A stretch of 11,018 bases of DNA from Planctomycetota bacterium (GCA_025453315.1 JALOQQ010000023.1:1-11018); one strand, 5' to 3'; numbered from the stretch's first letter, positions 1 to 6,755 are shown. Numbers and translations are program-made. The notes: generated from the sequence alone by a model not told the origin.

Positions 1-1
1 T

Positions 2-79
2 ACTTTTATGGGTGGGCCACTTTACGACCCAGAAGACAAAAAAGTTAAGTTCATTTTATCACTAAGTAAAAAATTCTAA
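2..79 (+). CDS. 3' end of an unidentified gene (partial)
   Basis: An open frame enters from the left edge and ends at TAA (77-79). It encodes about 25 residues, including a GGPLYDPEDKK segment and a basic end (LSKKF). Only the C-terminus is present and I do not recognise a family. The next ATG begins 2 bp after the stop in the same direction, which is the tight spacing expected of co-transcribed genes. The frame has no start inside the window. It could be a chance open frame, but its direction and its stop immediately before the next gene favour a real gene end. Confidence 0.5.
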   Translation, partial: TFMGGPLYDPEDKKVKFILSLSKKF

Positions 80-81
80 AC

Positions 82-351
82 ATGGGAAAAGTAGAAAAAT
101 TTCTTCAAGAATATCTTGATTTTGCTAAAGCTTATAATATGGAAGTATTTGGGCGCAATTTTGAGGGCGAGAACATGCTTATTGCTTATAATAACATGAT
201 TTCTGATTATTTGGCTGGCAATCTACATAAAGATATTATGAGATTGGATTATTTCCACATACTAACTATGCAAGACAAGGATTTGAAAGTCTTATTTAAA
301 ATCAGTAAAAAAATAGCTGAAAGGGGAAGAGTGTTAAGTTTAAAAAAATAA
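82..351 (+). CDS. Hypothetical 89-aa protein
   Basis: The protein has 89 residues and no cysteine, signal peptide or membrane segment. It looks largely helical, with charged and aromatic residues evenly mixed (for example KVEKFLQEYLDFAKAYNMEV at the start) and a basic tail (KKIAERGRVLSLKK). I recognise no family or catalytic motif. A soluble cytoplasmic protein is the simplest reading. The ATG at 82 follows the upstream stop by 2 bp and has no Shine-Dalgarno sequence in front, so translation may be coupled to the gene before it. It is the last gene of a rightward unit. The G+C-rich hairpin at 457-489, about 105 bp downstream, is its likely terminator. Length and position make it a credible gene; its function is unknown. 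Confidence 0.65.
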   Translation: MGKVEKFLQEYLDFAKAYNMEVFGRNFEGENMLIAYNNMISDYLAGNLHKDIMRLDYFHILTMQDKDLKVLFKISKKIAERGRVLSLKK

Positions 352-456
352 AATTAATTTATTTATTTTTATAATAAAATAAAAAAACTTAAAAATATAT
401 TTAAACTAATTTATTAAAAAACTTAATACCTCAACCCAATTAAATCTAAAAGTATA

Positions 457-489
457 AAGGGCAGAGCTTTTTTAACAAAGACTGCCCTT
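457..489 (+). terminator. Stem-loop terminator after the rightward genes
   Basis: AAGGGCAG (457-464) pairs perfectly with CTGCCCTT (482-489). Inside that, CTTT (467-470) can pair with AAAG (477-480), closing a six-base loop. The stem stands out as G+C-rich in very A+T-rich surroundings and is followed on the + strand by a T-rich run (ATTTTCT). This fits an intrinsic terminator for the rightward genes. The T tract is interrupted, so the efficiency is uncertain, and the hairpin could also serve transcripts coming from the right. Confidence 0.6.
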
Positions 490-506
490 ATTTTCTATTC
501 TATGAT

Positions 507-534
507 ACTTCGCATAATGTATATTAATGAACGT
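507..534 (-). other. dif-like Xer recombination site candidate
   Basis: Read on the minus strand, the 28 bp divide into an 11-bp arm ACGTTCATTAA, a 6-bp centre TATACA and an 11-bp arm TTATGCGAAGT, which is the architecture of a XerC/XerD site. The second arm agrees with XerD-arm sequences of the TTATGTTAAAT or TTATGTAAACT type at 7-8 of 11 positions. On the + strand, 16 consecutive bases (511-526, CGCATAATGTATATTA) equal the core of the E. coli dif site as I remember it, with 19 of 28 matches overall. It lies between convergent transcription units, a plausible terminus-like setting. The outer parts of the other arm match poorly and A+T-rich DNA can imitate such sites, so this is a candidate only. 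Confidence 0.35.
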
Positions 535-562
535 ATAATATAGTAAAAAATTAGGGAAATAT

Positions 563-619
563 AGTATTCCTTTAAATTTGTTTAAAAAGTTGTAAACTTA
601 AACAAACTATTAGAATACT
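563..619 (-). terminator. Long A+T-rich stem-loop after the leftward gene array
   Basis: Three nested stems form one long hairpin. AGTATTC (563-569) pairs with GAATACT (613-619), TTTGTTT (577-583) with AAACAAA (600-606), and AAGTT (587-591) with AACTT (595-599) around a three-base loop. It starts 22 bp beyond the stop of the last leftward gene. On that strand it is followed by TATATTTCCC and then a run of six T (ATTTTTTAC). Position and tail fit a terminator for the minus-strand array. The stem is A+T-rich and so weaker than a classical terminator. Confidence 0.4.
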
Positions 620-640
620 TATACTTCCCAGTTCCTATTA

Positions 641-805
641 TCAAATTAACTCACTCTTTCTAATGGTAATATATTCGTGAGGCTTATTAACAGTAACTAT
701 AGTTATCCTAGTACTCGGATCAACTAAAGGTAAGAAAGCCGGACGAATGTCATAGAGATTATACTCTTTACCATTGTACTTAAAAACAGTCTTCTCACTA
801 CTCAT
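641..805 (-). CDS. Hypothetical 54-aa protein
   Basis: From the ATG at 805 the protein has 54 residues. It shows alternating hydrophobic and polar residues suggesting a small beta-rich soluble domain (VFKYNGKEYNLYDIRPAF, then TRITIVTVNKPHEYITI). The frame can extend 13 codons upstream to a TTG at 844, but that extension is A+T-rich with low-complexity composition. The ATG, preceded by AAACGAGAAA with a weak GAG, is preferred. The gene ends in three successive stop codons of different type (TGA, TAA, TAG), an emphatic stop unlike its TAA-only neighbours. It is the last gene of the leftward array, 47 bp after the 53-aa membrane protein gene, and the 563-619 hairpin follows it. I recognise no family. 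Coding potential is moderate. Confidence 0.5.
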   Translation of the reverse strand: MSSEKTVFKYNGKEYNLYDIRPAFLPLVDPSTRITIVTVNKPHEYITIRKSELI

Positions 806-852
806 TTTCTCGTTTTTAATGAAACAATATTCTAAATAAAACAATCAAATTA

Positions 853-1014
853 TTATTTTAAAATAGTTAAACCCATTATATGTAATTCAGGATAAAACAA
901 TAATAGAATCTTTAAAATTACTAAGAAAACACCAATTACTATCAAAAAAAGAAAAAAAATAGCAAAGAAGAATATGCCCTTAAAAAAACCTTCATTTTCC
1001 ATTAAATTTGCCAT
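853..1014 (-). CDS. Small single-pass membrane protein, 53 aa
   Basis: Reading the minus strand from ATG (1012-1014) to TAA (853-855) gives 53 residues. They comprise a short polar N-terminus (MANLMENEGF, with two Glu), a strongly hydrophobic stretch at about residues 13-41 rich in Phe, Ile, Leu and Val, interrupted by Lys35, and a short tail (YPELHIMGLTILK). This is a typical single membrane helix, perhaps long or bent. It begins 14 bp after the ftsQ stop on the same strand, so it is probably co-transcribed with ftsQ. No Shine-Dalgarno sequence is evident, as for most genes here. I do not recognise a family. It is shorter than FtsL or FtsB and has no coiled coil after the helix, so it is not called as either. 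A second Met at residue 5 is an alternative start. Confidence 0.55.
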   Translation of the reverse strand: MANLMENEGFFKGIFFFAIFFLFLIVIGVFLVILKILLLFYPELHIMGLTILK

Positions 1015-1028
1015 ATTTTTACTTTAAA

Positions 1029-1886
1029 TTATTTACCAATAAAAATAGTATCACCAGACCTTAAATCAATATATTTCTTCTTCTTAAAGTCTTCTTTTAG
1101 TTTTTCTTCATGAATAATCTGCAAGTTTTTCAACTGACCCTCTATATTTCCCTTTGTGTTAAAATATAGCATCGGGCCACCCTGTAAGTCAACTTTTACG
1201 AAATTTATTTGCTCATCAAAAATATACTTATTAATTTTAAATCCCGGGACATTTAATAAAAGCATTAGCTCTTTTGTAAATTTAATATCATCTAAGTTAT
1301 AGCTAACTTTATTTTTATCAATTAATTTTTGACTACGATTTTCCATAACTTGATATTTTTTTTGTTCAGAATCATTAGGATCAACTTCAGAAATAATATA
1401 AGCGTTTTCGTCGCAATAATAACTCTTCCCTCCTTCTTGCCAAATAAAATCTCGTGGTCTTTCCTTTATGGTAAGTTTTAGGGTATGCGGTATTTTTTTA
1501 ATTATTGACAAATATTCAAAATTATATTTATCGTTTAAAGTTTGTTCTAATTCTTCAGTATGTAAAAATAAGACATTTTTTTGAGAAGCAAAGTAAAATA
1601 CTTTTTTATTTAATTGTTCTTGAATCTGTATTTCTATCTCTTCCCTACTAATCCTCTCCATTCCCTGAATATCAATTTTAGTTATAGACCAAAAATTAGA
1701 AAAAAAGATAAACCAAATAAGCGTAGCTACAATTATTAAAGCCATAGCTATTCGCCAAAAACGAGACTGGGGCCAAGAAAATTTATTCTTTCTTTCCCGG
1801 GACTCACTTTTAAAAGGATTACTTAATTTATGACGCTGATAATCAGTTTTTACTTTTGATTTTTGATAAGAAAAATCTTTATACAT
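1029..1886 (-). CDS. ftsQ: Cell division protein FtsQ (DivIB-like)
   Basis: This is a bitopic divisome protein that links FtsL/FtsB and the septal synthase complex outside the membrane. In its 285 residues, a basic cytoplasmic tail (1-44, many Lys/Arg) is followed by one membrane helix (about 45-63). A POTRA domain (about 66-141) comes next, opening with FWSITKIDIQGMERIS and closing with the family-typical LKLTIKERPRDFIW. A beta-rich FtsQ domain ends in YIDLRSGDTIFIGK, the usual C-terminal strand signature. Length is normal for the family. The ATG lies 4 bp after the alr stop, so translation is probably coupled. Unlike many dcw clusters, ftsA and ftsZ do not follow; instead come two very small genes and a convergent gene end. 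Alr upstream links it to wall synthesis. The identification is secure from topology and both end motifs. Confidence 0.88.
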   Translation of the reverse strand: MYKDFSYQKSKVKTDYQRHKLSNPFKSESRERKNKFSWPQSRFWRIAMALIIVATLIWFIFFSNFWSITKIDIQGMERISREEIEIQIQEQLNKKVFYFASQKNVLFLHTEELEQTLNDKYNFEYLSIIKKIPHTLKLTIKERPRDFIWQEGGKSYYCDENAYIISEVDPNDSEQKKYQVMENRSQKLIDKNKVSYNLDDIKFTKELMLLLNVPGFKINKYIFDEQINFVKVDLQGGPMLYFNTKGNIEGQLKNLQIIHEEKLKEDFKKKKYIDLRSGDTIFIGK

Positions 1887-1890
1887 AACT

Positions 1891-3033
1891 TTAAACTATT
1901 TCTCGCCTAATATTACTTTGTAATTTTACTAAAAACTCATAAGGAATAGTTTGCATAATTTTACTTAAAGATTCAATGGAATTAGGGGCCGGTTTTTGCC
2001 AAGAAACAAGCTCAACTAAATCATTTACTTTAACTGAATTCAAGTTACAATCTAAAACCGTTTGATTCATACAAACCCTACCAGCAATTGTAGCATAAAA
2101 AGCTTGATTAGCTAAAACCAAAAATTGAGCTTGATTGGATAAACGGCGATCTAGACCTTCATAATAACCAAAGGGTATGGTAACAACTGTAGTTTCTTTT
2201 TCGGTTCGATATGTTTCATTATAAGAAACAGCTTCCCCAGGCTTCAATTTTTGTTTAGCGGTGATAGTTGATACTATTCTTAAAGCGGGTTGTAATTGTT
2301 GAGCTAAAGTAAATTGTGGATGATTTGCATTAAAAGAATGATAACCATAAAGACTTAGGCCGCCGCGAAAAGCTGTAAATCTTTTATCTTTAATAGTAAA
2401 GATTGCCGCCGAATTACCTAGATGCACCCACTGAGGAAAAATTTTTTTGCTATGTAATAAATCCAAACAATCAAAAAAAACAGCCAATTGTTTTCTATTA
2501 AGCAAAGAGTCTGTTTCTGCTGAAGCTAGGTGGGATAGTAAGCCTTTTATCTCTAATTTTTTAAGATATTCTTGGTTATTATCAAGAAATTCTTTTAAAT
2601 TATCAATGCCTTCGCGATTCATGCCAGTGTTAACAAAAAGATGTACCGTAGCGCCTTTCTTATGTTTTGCTAAAAAACGTAAAGTCTCTTCATTATAAAT
2701 ACAGAACTCAGTCTTTTTCTTTTTACAATATTGATAAACCTTGTGAGGCATTTCATTTAACAACAAAACTTTACCTTTAAAATATTTATAAACTATTTGT
2801 GCTTCAGGGTAAGAATCAACTATAACCATTTTAGCCGAACTCTCATTGAGAATTTGGCAAAGCTCTTTTAAACCATGACCATAAGCATTGGCTTTTAGTA
2901 CAGGAAAAATCTCTGCTTCCGGTTGCAGTTTTTCCAGAAGTTGATAATTATTTAAAAGAAACTGTTTATTGATTTGTATGGTATTAAGAGTTTGATATTT
3001 GGGTTTTAATATCCTCCTTAAAAAATTAAACAT
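1891..3033 (-). CDS. alr: Alanine racemase
   Basis: This PLP enzyme interconverts L- and D-alanine in the cytoplasm and supplies D-Ala for peptidoglycan stem peptides. The 380 residues show the N-terminal barrel with the PLP motif VLKANAYGHG (45-54, Lys47 as the Schiff-base lysine). They also show MNREG (138-142), HLGNSAA (204-210), the PLP-contacting arginine in FRGGLSLYG (Arg223), and the second catalytic base Tyr271 in AVSYNETY. The C-terminal beta domain carries GRVCMNQ (318-324), where most homologues have Asp in place of Asn323. TIPYE (362-366) is the usual C-terminal signature. About 15 extra residues precede the first barrel strand. The ATG is 5 bp after the preceding stop and ftsQ follows after 4 bp, making a wall-synthesis pair. 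All key catalytic residues are present, so an active enzyme is expected. Confidence 0.93.
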   Translation of the reverse strand: MFNFLRRILKPKYQTLNTIQINKQFLLNNYQLLEKLQPEAEIFPVLKANAYGHGLKELCQILNESSAKMVIVDSYPEAQIVYKYFKGKVLLLNEMPHKVYQYCKKKKTEFCIYNEETLRFLAKHKKGATVHLFVNTGMNREGIDNLKEFLDNNQEYLKKLEIKGLLSHLASAETDSLLNRKQLAVFFDCLDLLHSKKIFPQWVHLGNSAAIFTIKDKRFTAFRGGLSLYGYHSFNANHPQFTLAQQLQPALRIVSTITAKQKLKPGEAVSYNETYRTEKETTVVTIPFGYYEGLDRRLSNQAQFLVLANQAFYATIAGRVCMNQTVLDCNLNSVKVNDLVELVSWQKPAPNSIESLSKIMQTIPYEFLVKLQSNIRREIV

Positions 3034-3038
3034 AAATA

Positions 3039-4685
3039 TTATTCTACTACCTTACCCTTATCTTGGGCGAAGCTATCATTAGCTAAAACTGTGCTAACGT
3101 CTTTAAAATTTTGAGTTATTGTTTTGTTGGTTAAAGAATCATTGGCAGTAAATTTTATATCAGTTAATAACAGTGGTTCTTGACCAAGATTTTCGGCACT
3201 AGGCGTAATCTGAATCTCAAATTTAGCTTGATAATTTTGATTTTTATCCAAGGTACCGATATCCCAACTTAAACGATTATAATCATTATTAAGTGAACCT
3301 TGATTAATAATCTGCTTGCCCGTTAAAACTACGTTTTTAGCTAATAAAGCGGTAAACTTAGCCTTTTCAGTATTATTATCTGGCTTTCTTATTTCCCAAA
3401 ACACCCAATAAGTTGTTGGAATATCAACTACTGGTGGTAAGGGACCAATGCCCAACTGATCACCATAAGAATTATAATAATAAATATTAGCCGTAGGATT
3501 CAAATCAACTAAAAATTTAATATCAGAAGAGTTTAAATTAGCATTAATTTTTTGGCCATCAATTTCATAACTTAAATGACTTTTTAAATTAGTTTTTCTG
3601 GTTTGAGCGTTGTCATTTTTTATAATCAAGTTAATTGGCAAAATAATTTCAGTTTTAGCTTGAAGTTGGTTTATAAAAATTCCACCGTTTTTAAGGTATT
3701 TTTTAGGTAAATCAATTTTTTTAATAACCAAGCCATCATCTAAATTAAAATCATTAATAACTATTTCTTTTACTTCAGAGTCGTTATTATTTTTAAGTTG
3801 CAAATTAATAATCAACTCTTCATTAAAAGAAACGGCTTCTTTATTAATACTAGTACTTATTTCTAAATTACTTTTTAAAGGAATAATTTCTTTTTCCCAA
3901 ACACTTTGTTTTAATTGTTTTTCAGCTAAAGGAAGGAAAGACTCTAAATAAAGTGGACCATTACTTTCTTTTTTGATTACGAGAGGAATTCGTCTTTCTT
4001 CGCCGCTAGCCAAAGAATTGAGCGCCAAAGAATTATTCGTATACTCTTTATTAGTTATTAACCAATTATTAGACAATCTTAAATTAAGACTTTCAATTTT
4101 TTCTGAACCATTATTCCTTACCACCAAAACAACTGGTATTAAAGCATCTTCATAAATTTTTTCAGGAGTTTCTATGCTAATATTTAATTCAGAATTTTCA
4201 ATAGCGTAAAATAATGAATTAATATAGCCATAGCCACATTCTGTACAATTAAAATTAGAAGTAATAACTTGTTGAGAACCCTTTTCTCCTAAAACAATAC
4301 CACTAATTTTAACTTGTCCCTTATCGCCTTTTTTAAGATTACCGAGGGCAAAACTTAAAGTATTATTATCAAATTTTTGTTCTGGGGAGCTATTTTTAAG
4401 AATAAAATTATCAGGTAAGTTTATTTTTAAAATACTATTAGAAGTTGCTTTTTTTATTTCATAAGCAAAATTAAAATCAGTTAATTTGCCACTAGAGATC
4501 TGTGTCTCATTAGCACTAATTACTATTTTAGCTTTTTCTGCCAACTGCACCTGATGAACGACAAAAAAGACAACTACTAAAATTAAGATGGCGCTAAGCA
4601 AAACAATGTCGGCGGCTAAATGTAACTTATTCTTTTTATAGAAAGTTTCGTGTCGCCACTTTAAATGATTAATAATGAATTTCAT
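3039..4685 (-). CDS. Membrane-anchored extracellular beta-domain protein
   Basis: The protein has 548 residues. A basic, His-containing N-terminus (1-21) is followed by one strong membrane helix (about 22-44) and then a long, Asn/Ser/Lys-rich beta-strand region, giving an inside-to-outside surface protein. The ectodomain reads as successive immunoglobulin-like or DUF11/CARDB-like modules, recognisable by phrases such as PVVLVVRNNGSEKIESLNLRL (about 184-204), LQLKNNNDSEVKEIVINDF (about 295-313) and a last module opening GIGPLPPVVDIPTTYWVFW (412-430). That last pattern is familiar from Patescibacteria surface proteins. Cys147 and Cys150 (CTEC) are a close pair that might bind metal or form a disulfide. 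The ATG is 9 bp after the glycosidase-like gene and alr follows after 5 bp. No enzyme motif is visible. A structural, adhesive or scaffold role outside the cell is an inference. Confidence 0.72.
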   Translation of the reverse strand: MKFIINHLKWRHETFYKKNKLHLAADIVLLSAILILVVVFFVVHQVQLAEKAKIVISANETQISSGKLTDFNFAYEIKKATSNSILKINLPDNFILKNSSPEQKFDNNTLSFALGNLKKGDKGQVKISGIVLGEKGSQQVITSNFNCTECGYGYINSLFYAIENSELNISIETPEKIYEDALIPVVLVVRNNGSEKIESLNLRLSNNWLITNKEYTNNSLALNSLASGEERRIPLVIKKESNGPLYLESFLPLAEKQLKQSVWEKEIIPLKSNLEISTSINKEAVSFNEELIINLQLKNNNDSEVKEIVINDFNLDDGLVIKKIDLPKKYLKNGGIFINQLQAKTEIILPINLIIKNDNAQTRKTNLKSHLSYEIDGQKINANLNSSDIKFLVDLNPTANIYYYNSYGDQLGIGPLPPVVDIPTTYWVFWEIRKPDNNTEKAKFTALLAKNVVLTGKQIINQGSLNNDYNRLSWDIGTLDKNQNYQAKFEIQITPSAENLGQEPLLLTDIKFTANDSLTNKTITQNFKDVSTVLANDSFAQDKGKVVE

Positions 4686-4694
4686 ATTTTTATA

Positions 4695-6719
4695 TTAAAA
4701 ATTATTAATAGTAGTTAAAATTTCTTTTTGACCATCATTATCAACATCATTGGTTAAGACATTAATTTGCCCTTTTAAATCTTTATCGTAAGCGTTAAAG
4801 CGTTTTAAAAGCTTATTACTATTATTAAAAACAGCTACTTCTCCCCTGCCCTGTAAATTAGTAACAGTTATTATTTCTTCCTGACCATCATTATTTACAT
4901 CACCACTCGCCACACTAACGCCGTTACGATTGTTTTTATCATGAGCGAAAAAACCAGCATTAACTAATTTGCCAGTAGCTGAAAATACTCGAACTTGTGG
5001 ACCACCAGTAATCGTGCCGACCAAAATCTCTCCTTTATTATTAACAGCCACGTTTACGCCACCACGAAAATTCTTGCCATAAGCCGAAAAAGTATTTAAT
5101 AACTTTCCTGAACTATTATAAATACTAATATCACCACTATCTCCTTTTCCTGCCCCAACAATAATTTCTTTTTTACCGTCTTTATTAATATCAAAAGCCG
5201 CTAAGGAAACTTGGGCTTTGTATTTTTTATCAAAAACTAAAAATTGACTAATTTTTTTGCCAGCACGTGTAATTGTTATTTGCCTACCTAAAGCTGTAAT
5301 TATTTCGCGGCTACCGCTAACATCACTTAATATTACCTTAGCCTCAGCTTTTACACGATCAGAATAAGCAAAAAAACCGCTACGTTTTTGAGTACCGGAA
5401 AAAGAAAAAATACGAGTAAAATAACCATTAGTAAAAGCCGAGTCTTTTATTTCCACTGTTCTTTTAAAAAGTATAACCCCATCGTTAGGAGCTAGTTTTA
5501 TCCAATTAACAATATTACCTTTGTTAACGCTAGTATCCTGGGTTCCTTTTATCTTTTCAAATTCTTCTTTGGCAAAAGAATAACTTTGCTCTTTTTTAGT
5601 AGAATTAACAATTACGGTTCCTTTTTCAAAATCACGACGCCAAAGACCAGATTTTATTTCTGGATTATCCTTATTGAGAAGATTATACATTCCGTCCTGA
5701 GCCTTACCTAAATTAATACCATATTCATCGTACCACCAAATTTGACCATGATTAGTAACATCATAATCAAAGCTATAATAACCATCATTGAGTAAGGTAC
5801 TAGTTAGACCATGTCTCATTTTTTGATAATTATTTTGATCTTTAGCATAAGTATTAACAACCGTGGTATTGGGCTTTTTGTTAACATTCTGTAAGTTAAA
5901 ATAAGAAACCATAGACCCAGACCAAGTGCCACCATTTTCCCAAGGAGAGGGGAAATTTTCAAACATCATGCCATTAAGCATTTCTTGATAAGGATAAAAA
6001 ATACCACCATTACCCATGATAATTAAACTATCGCCATTTAGCTCACGCATTTTTTGTAACATTTTTTTAACACCATCTGACCATTTTTTATCAATTTTTT
6101 TAGCATCATCAGCCTGTCCATCATTATCAATATCTATTTTAGGATTAACCCAAGCGACTCCTCCCCAAATATTATCAAAAAATACACCATCCCATAAACC
6201 GGTAGCGACAATACGTTTGCTAATAAATTCTGGTAAAAATTCATTCCAATGTTGACCGCTAGAGGATAAGCCACAATTATCACTAGTATTTAAAAGATAG
6301 GTTCCTGGCCAATAAGAAGTTTTATTACCATTAACATCCTTAAGCCACCATTTATCGCTAATTTGAGCAGCTAGTTCTTTGCGTAGATGAGCTAAGTAAC
6401 TATAAGGATTGGAATTAAGATCATAAATATCTTGAGAAGTTATGTAAGCTAAAATAACTATATTAGGATTATGTTCTCTTATTTTCTGTAAATTTTCTCG
6501 ACTATTTTCCTGTACTTCCATATCCAAAATCAGAAGATCCCATTTGGCCAACTCCTTAACCTCATTATCCTGTATTTCCCATCTGATAAAATAATTAGCT
6601 AACTTAGGAAAAGTTTCTTTTTTTTGACGATAAGCTAAGCTGTAATTGGGAAAAAGAAAAATTAATAAAGCATTTATTAGAAGGAAGAAAGAAAAAAATT
6701 TTAGACGACTTTTCAGCAT
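4695..6719 (-). CDS. Secreted putative glycoside hydrolase with FG-GAP repeats
   Basis: The 674 residues begin with a signal peptide: Lys/Arg near the start, a hydrophobic core at 8-25, and probable cleavage after SLA (Ala29). Residues about 38-360 resemble the hypothetical glycosyl hydrolase 15 (GHL15) or GH114-like barrel. Strands WDLLILDMEV (60-69) and NIVILAYI (86-93) are followed by LWDGVFFDNIWGG (175-187), IIMGNGG (233-239) and MMFENFPSPW (251-260). Asp177, Asp182 and Glu254 are candidate acidic catalytic residues. Residues 196-205 form a calcium-loop-like DIDNDGQADD. The C-terminal third (about 435-674) is a run of FG-GAP/VCBS repeats with Asp-rich loops at 510-515, 607-612 and 658-663, probably a beta-propeller for binding. 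The protein ends just after the last loop, so the final blade may be incomplete. The substrate is unknown; a surface polysaccharide is plausible. It forms a tight pair with the next gene (9-bp gap). Confidence 0.8.
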   Translation of the reverse strand: MLKSRLKFFSFFLLINALLIFLFPNYSLAYRQKKETFPKLANYFIRWEIQDNEVKELAKWDLLILDMEVQENSRENLQKIREHNPNIVILAYITSQDIYDLNSNPYSYLAHLRKELAAQISDKWWLKDVNGNKTSYWPGTYLLNTSDNCGLSSSGQHWNEFLPEFISKRIVATGLWDGVFFDNIWGGVAWVNPKIDIDNDGQADDAKKIDKKWSDGVKKMLQKMRELNGDSLIIMGNGGIFYPYQEMLNGMMFENFPSPWENGGTWSGSMVSYFNLQNVNKKPNTTVVNTYAKDQNNYQKMRHGLTSTLLNDGYYSFDYDVTNHGQIWWYDEYGINLGKAQDGMYNLLNKDNPEIKSGLWRRDFEKGTVIVNSTKKEQSYSFAKEEFEKIKGTQDTSVNKGNIVNWIKLAPNDGVILFKRTVEIKDSAFTNGYFTRIFSFSGTQKRSGFFAYSDRVKAEAKVILSDVSGSREIITALGRQITITRAGKKISQFLVFDKKYKAQVSLAAFDINKDGKKEIIVGAGKGDSGDISIYNSSGKLLNTFSAYGKNFRGGVNVAVNNKGEILVGTITGGPQVRVFSATGKLVNAGFFAHDKNNRNGVSVASGDVNNDGQEEIITVTNLQGRGEVAVFNNSNKLLKRFNAYDKDLKGQINVLTNDVDNDGQKEILTTINNF

Positions 6720-6740
6720 AAGTATTAAAAACGTTAACTA

Positions 6741-6750
6741 TTCCTCCTTT
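6741..6750 (-). promoter_or_regulatory. Strong Shine-Dalgarno sequence at unusual distance
   Basis: The minus strand reads AAAGGAGGAA, a near-perfect anti-16S match, in the 36-bp gap before the glycosidase-like gene. It lies 21 bases upstream of the ATG at 6719, whereas 5-9 is usual. The upstream codons in frame contain no ATG, GTG or TTG before a TAG stop (6738-6740), so no better-spaced start exists. It may act through mRNA folding, or be a chance purine run. Confidence 0.4.
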
Positions 6751-6755
6751 AATGT

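Noticed and set aside
534..539. TATAAT on the + strand as a promoter -10 element
   Set aside because: No recognisable -35 element lies at the right distance and no + strand gene follows; the string overlaps the end of the dif-like candidate in A+T-rich DNA.
503..544. 13-codon ATG-to-TAG frame in the convergent gap
   Set aside because: Too short, no ribosome binding site, and it coincides with the dif-like sequence; nothing supports translation.
2447..2698. Open frame on the + strand opposite alr, and similar antisense frames opposite the surface-protein and serS genes
   Set aside because: They lie entirely within well-supported genes on the other strand, show no family motif, and are explained as shadow frames.
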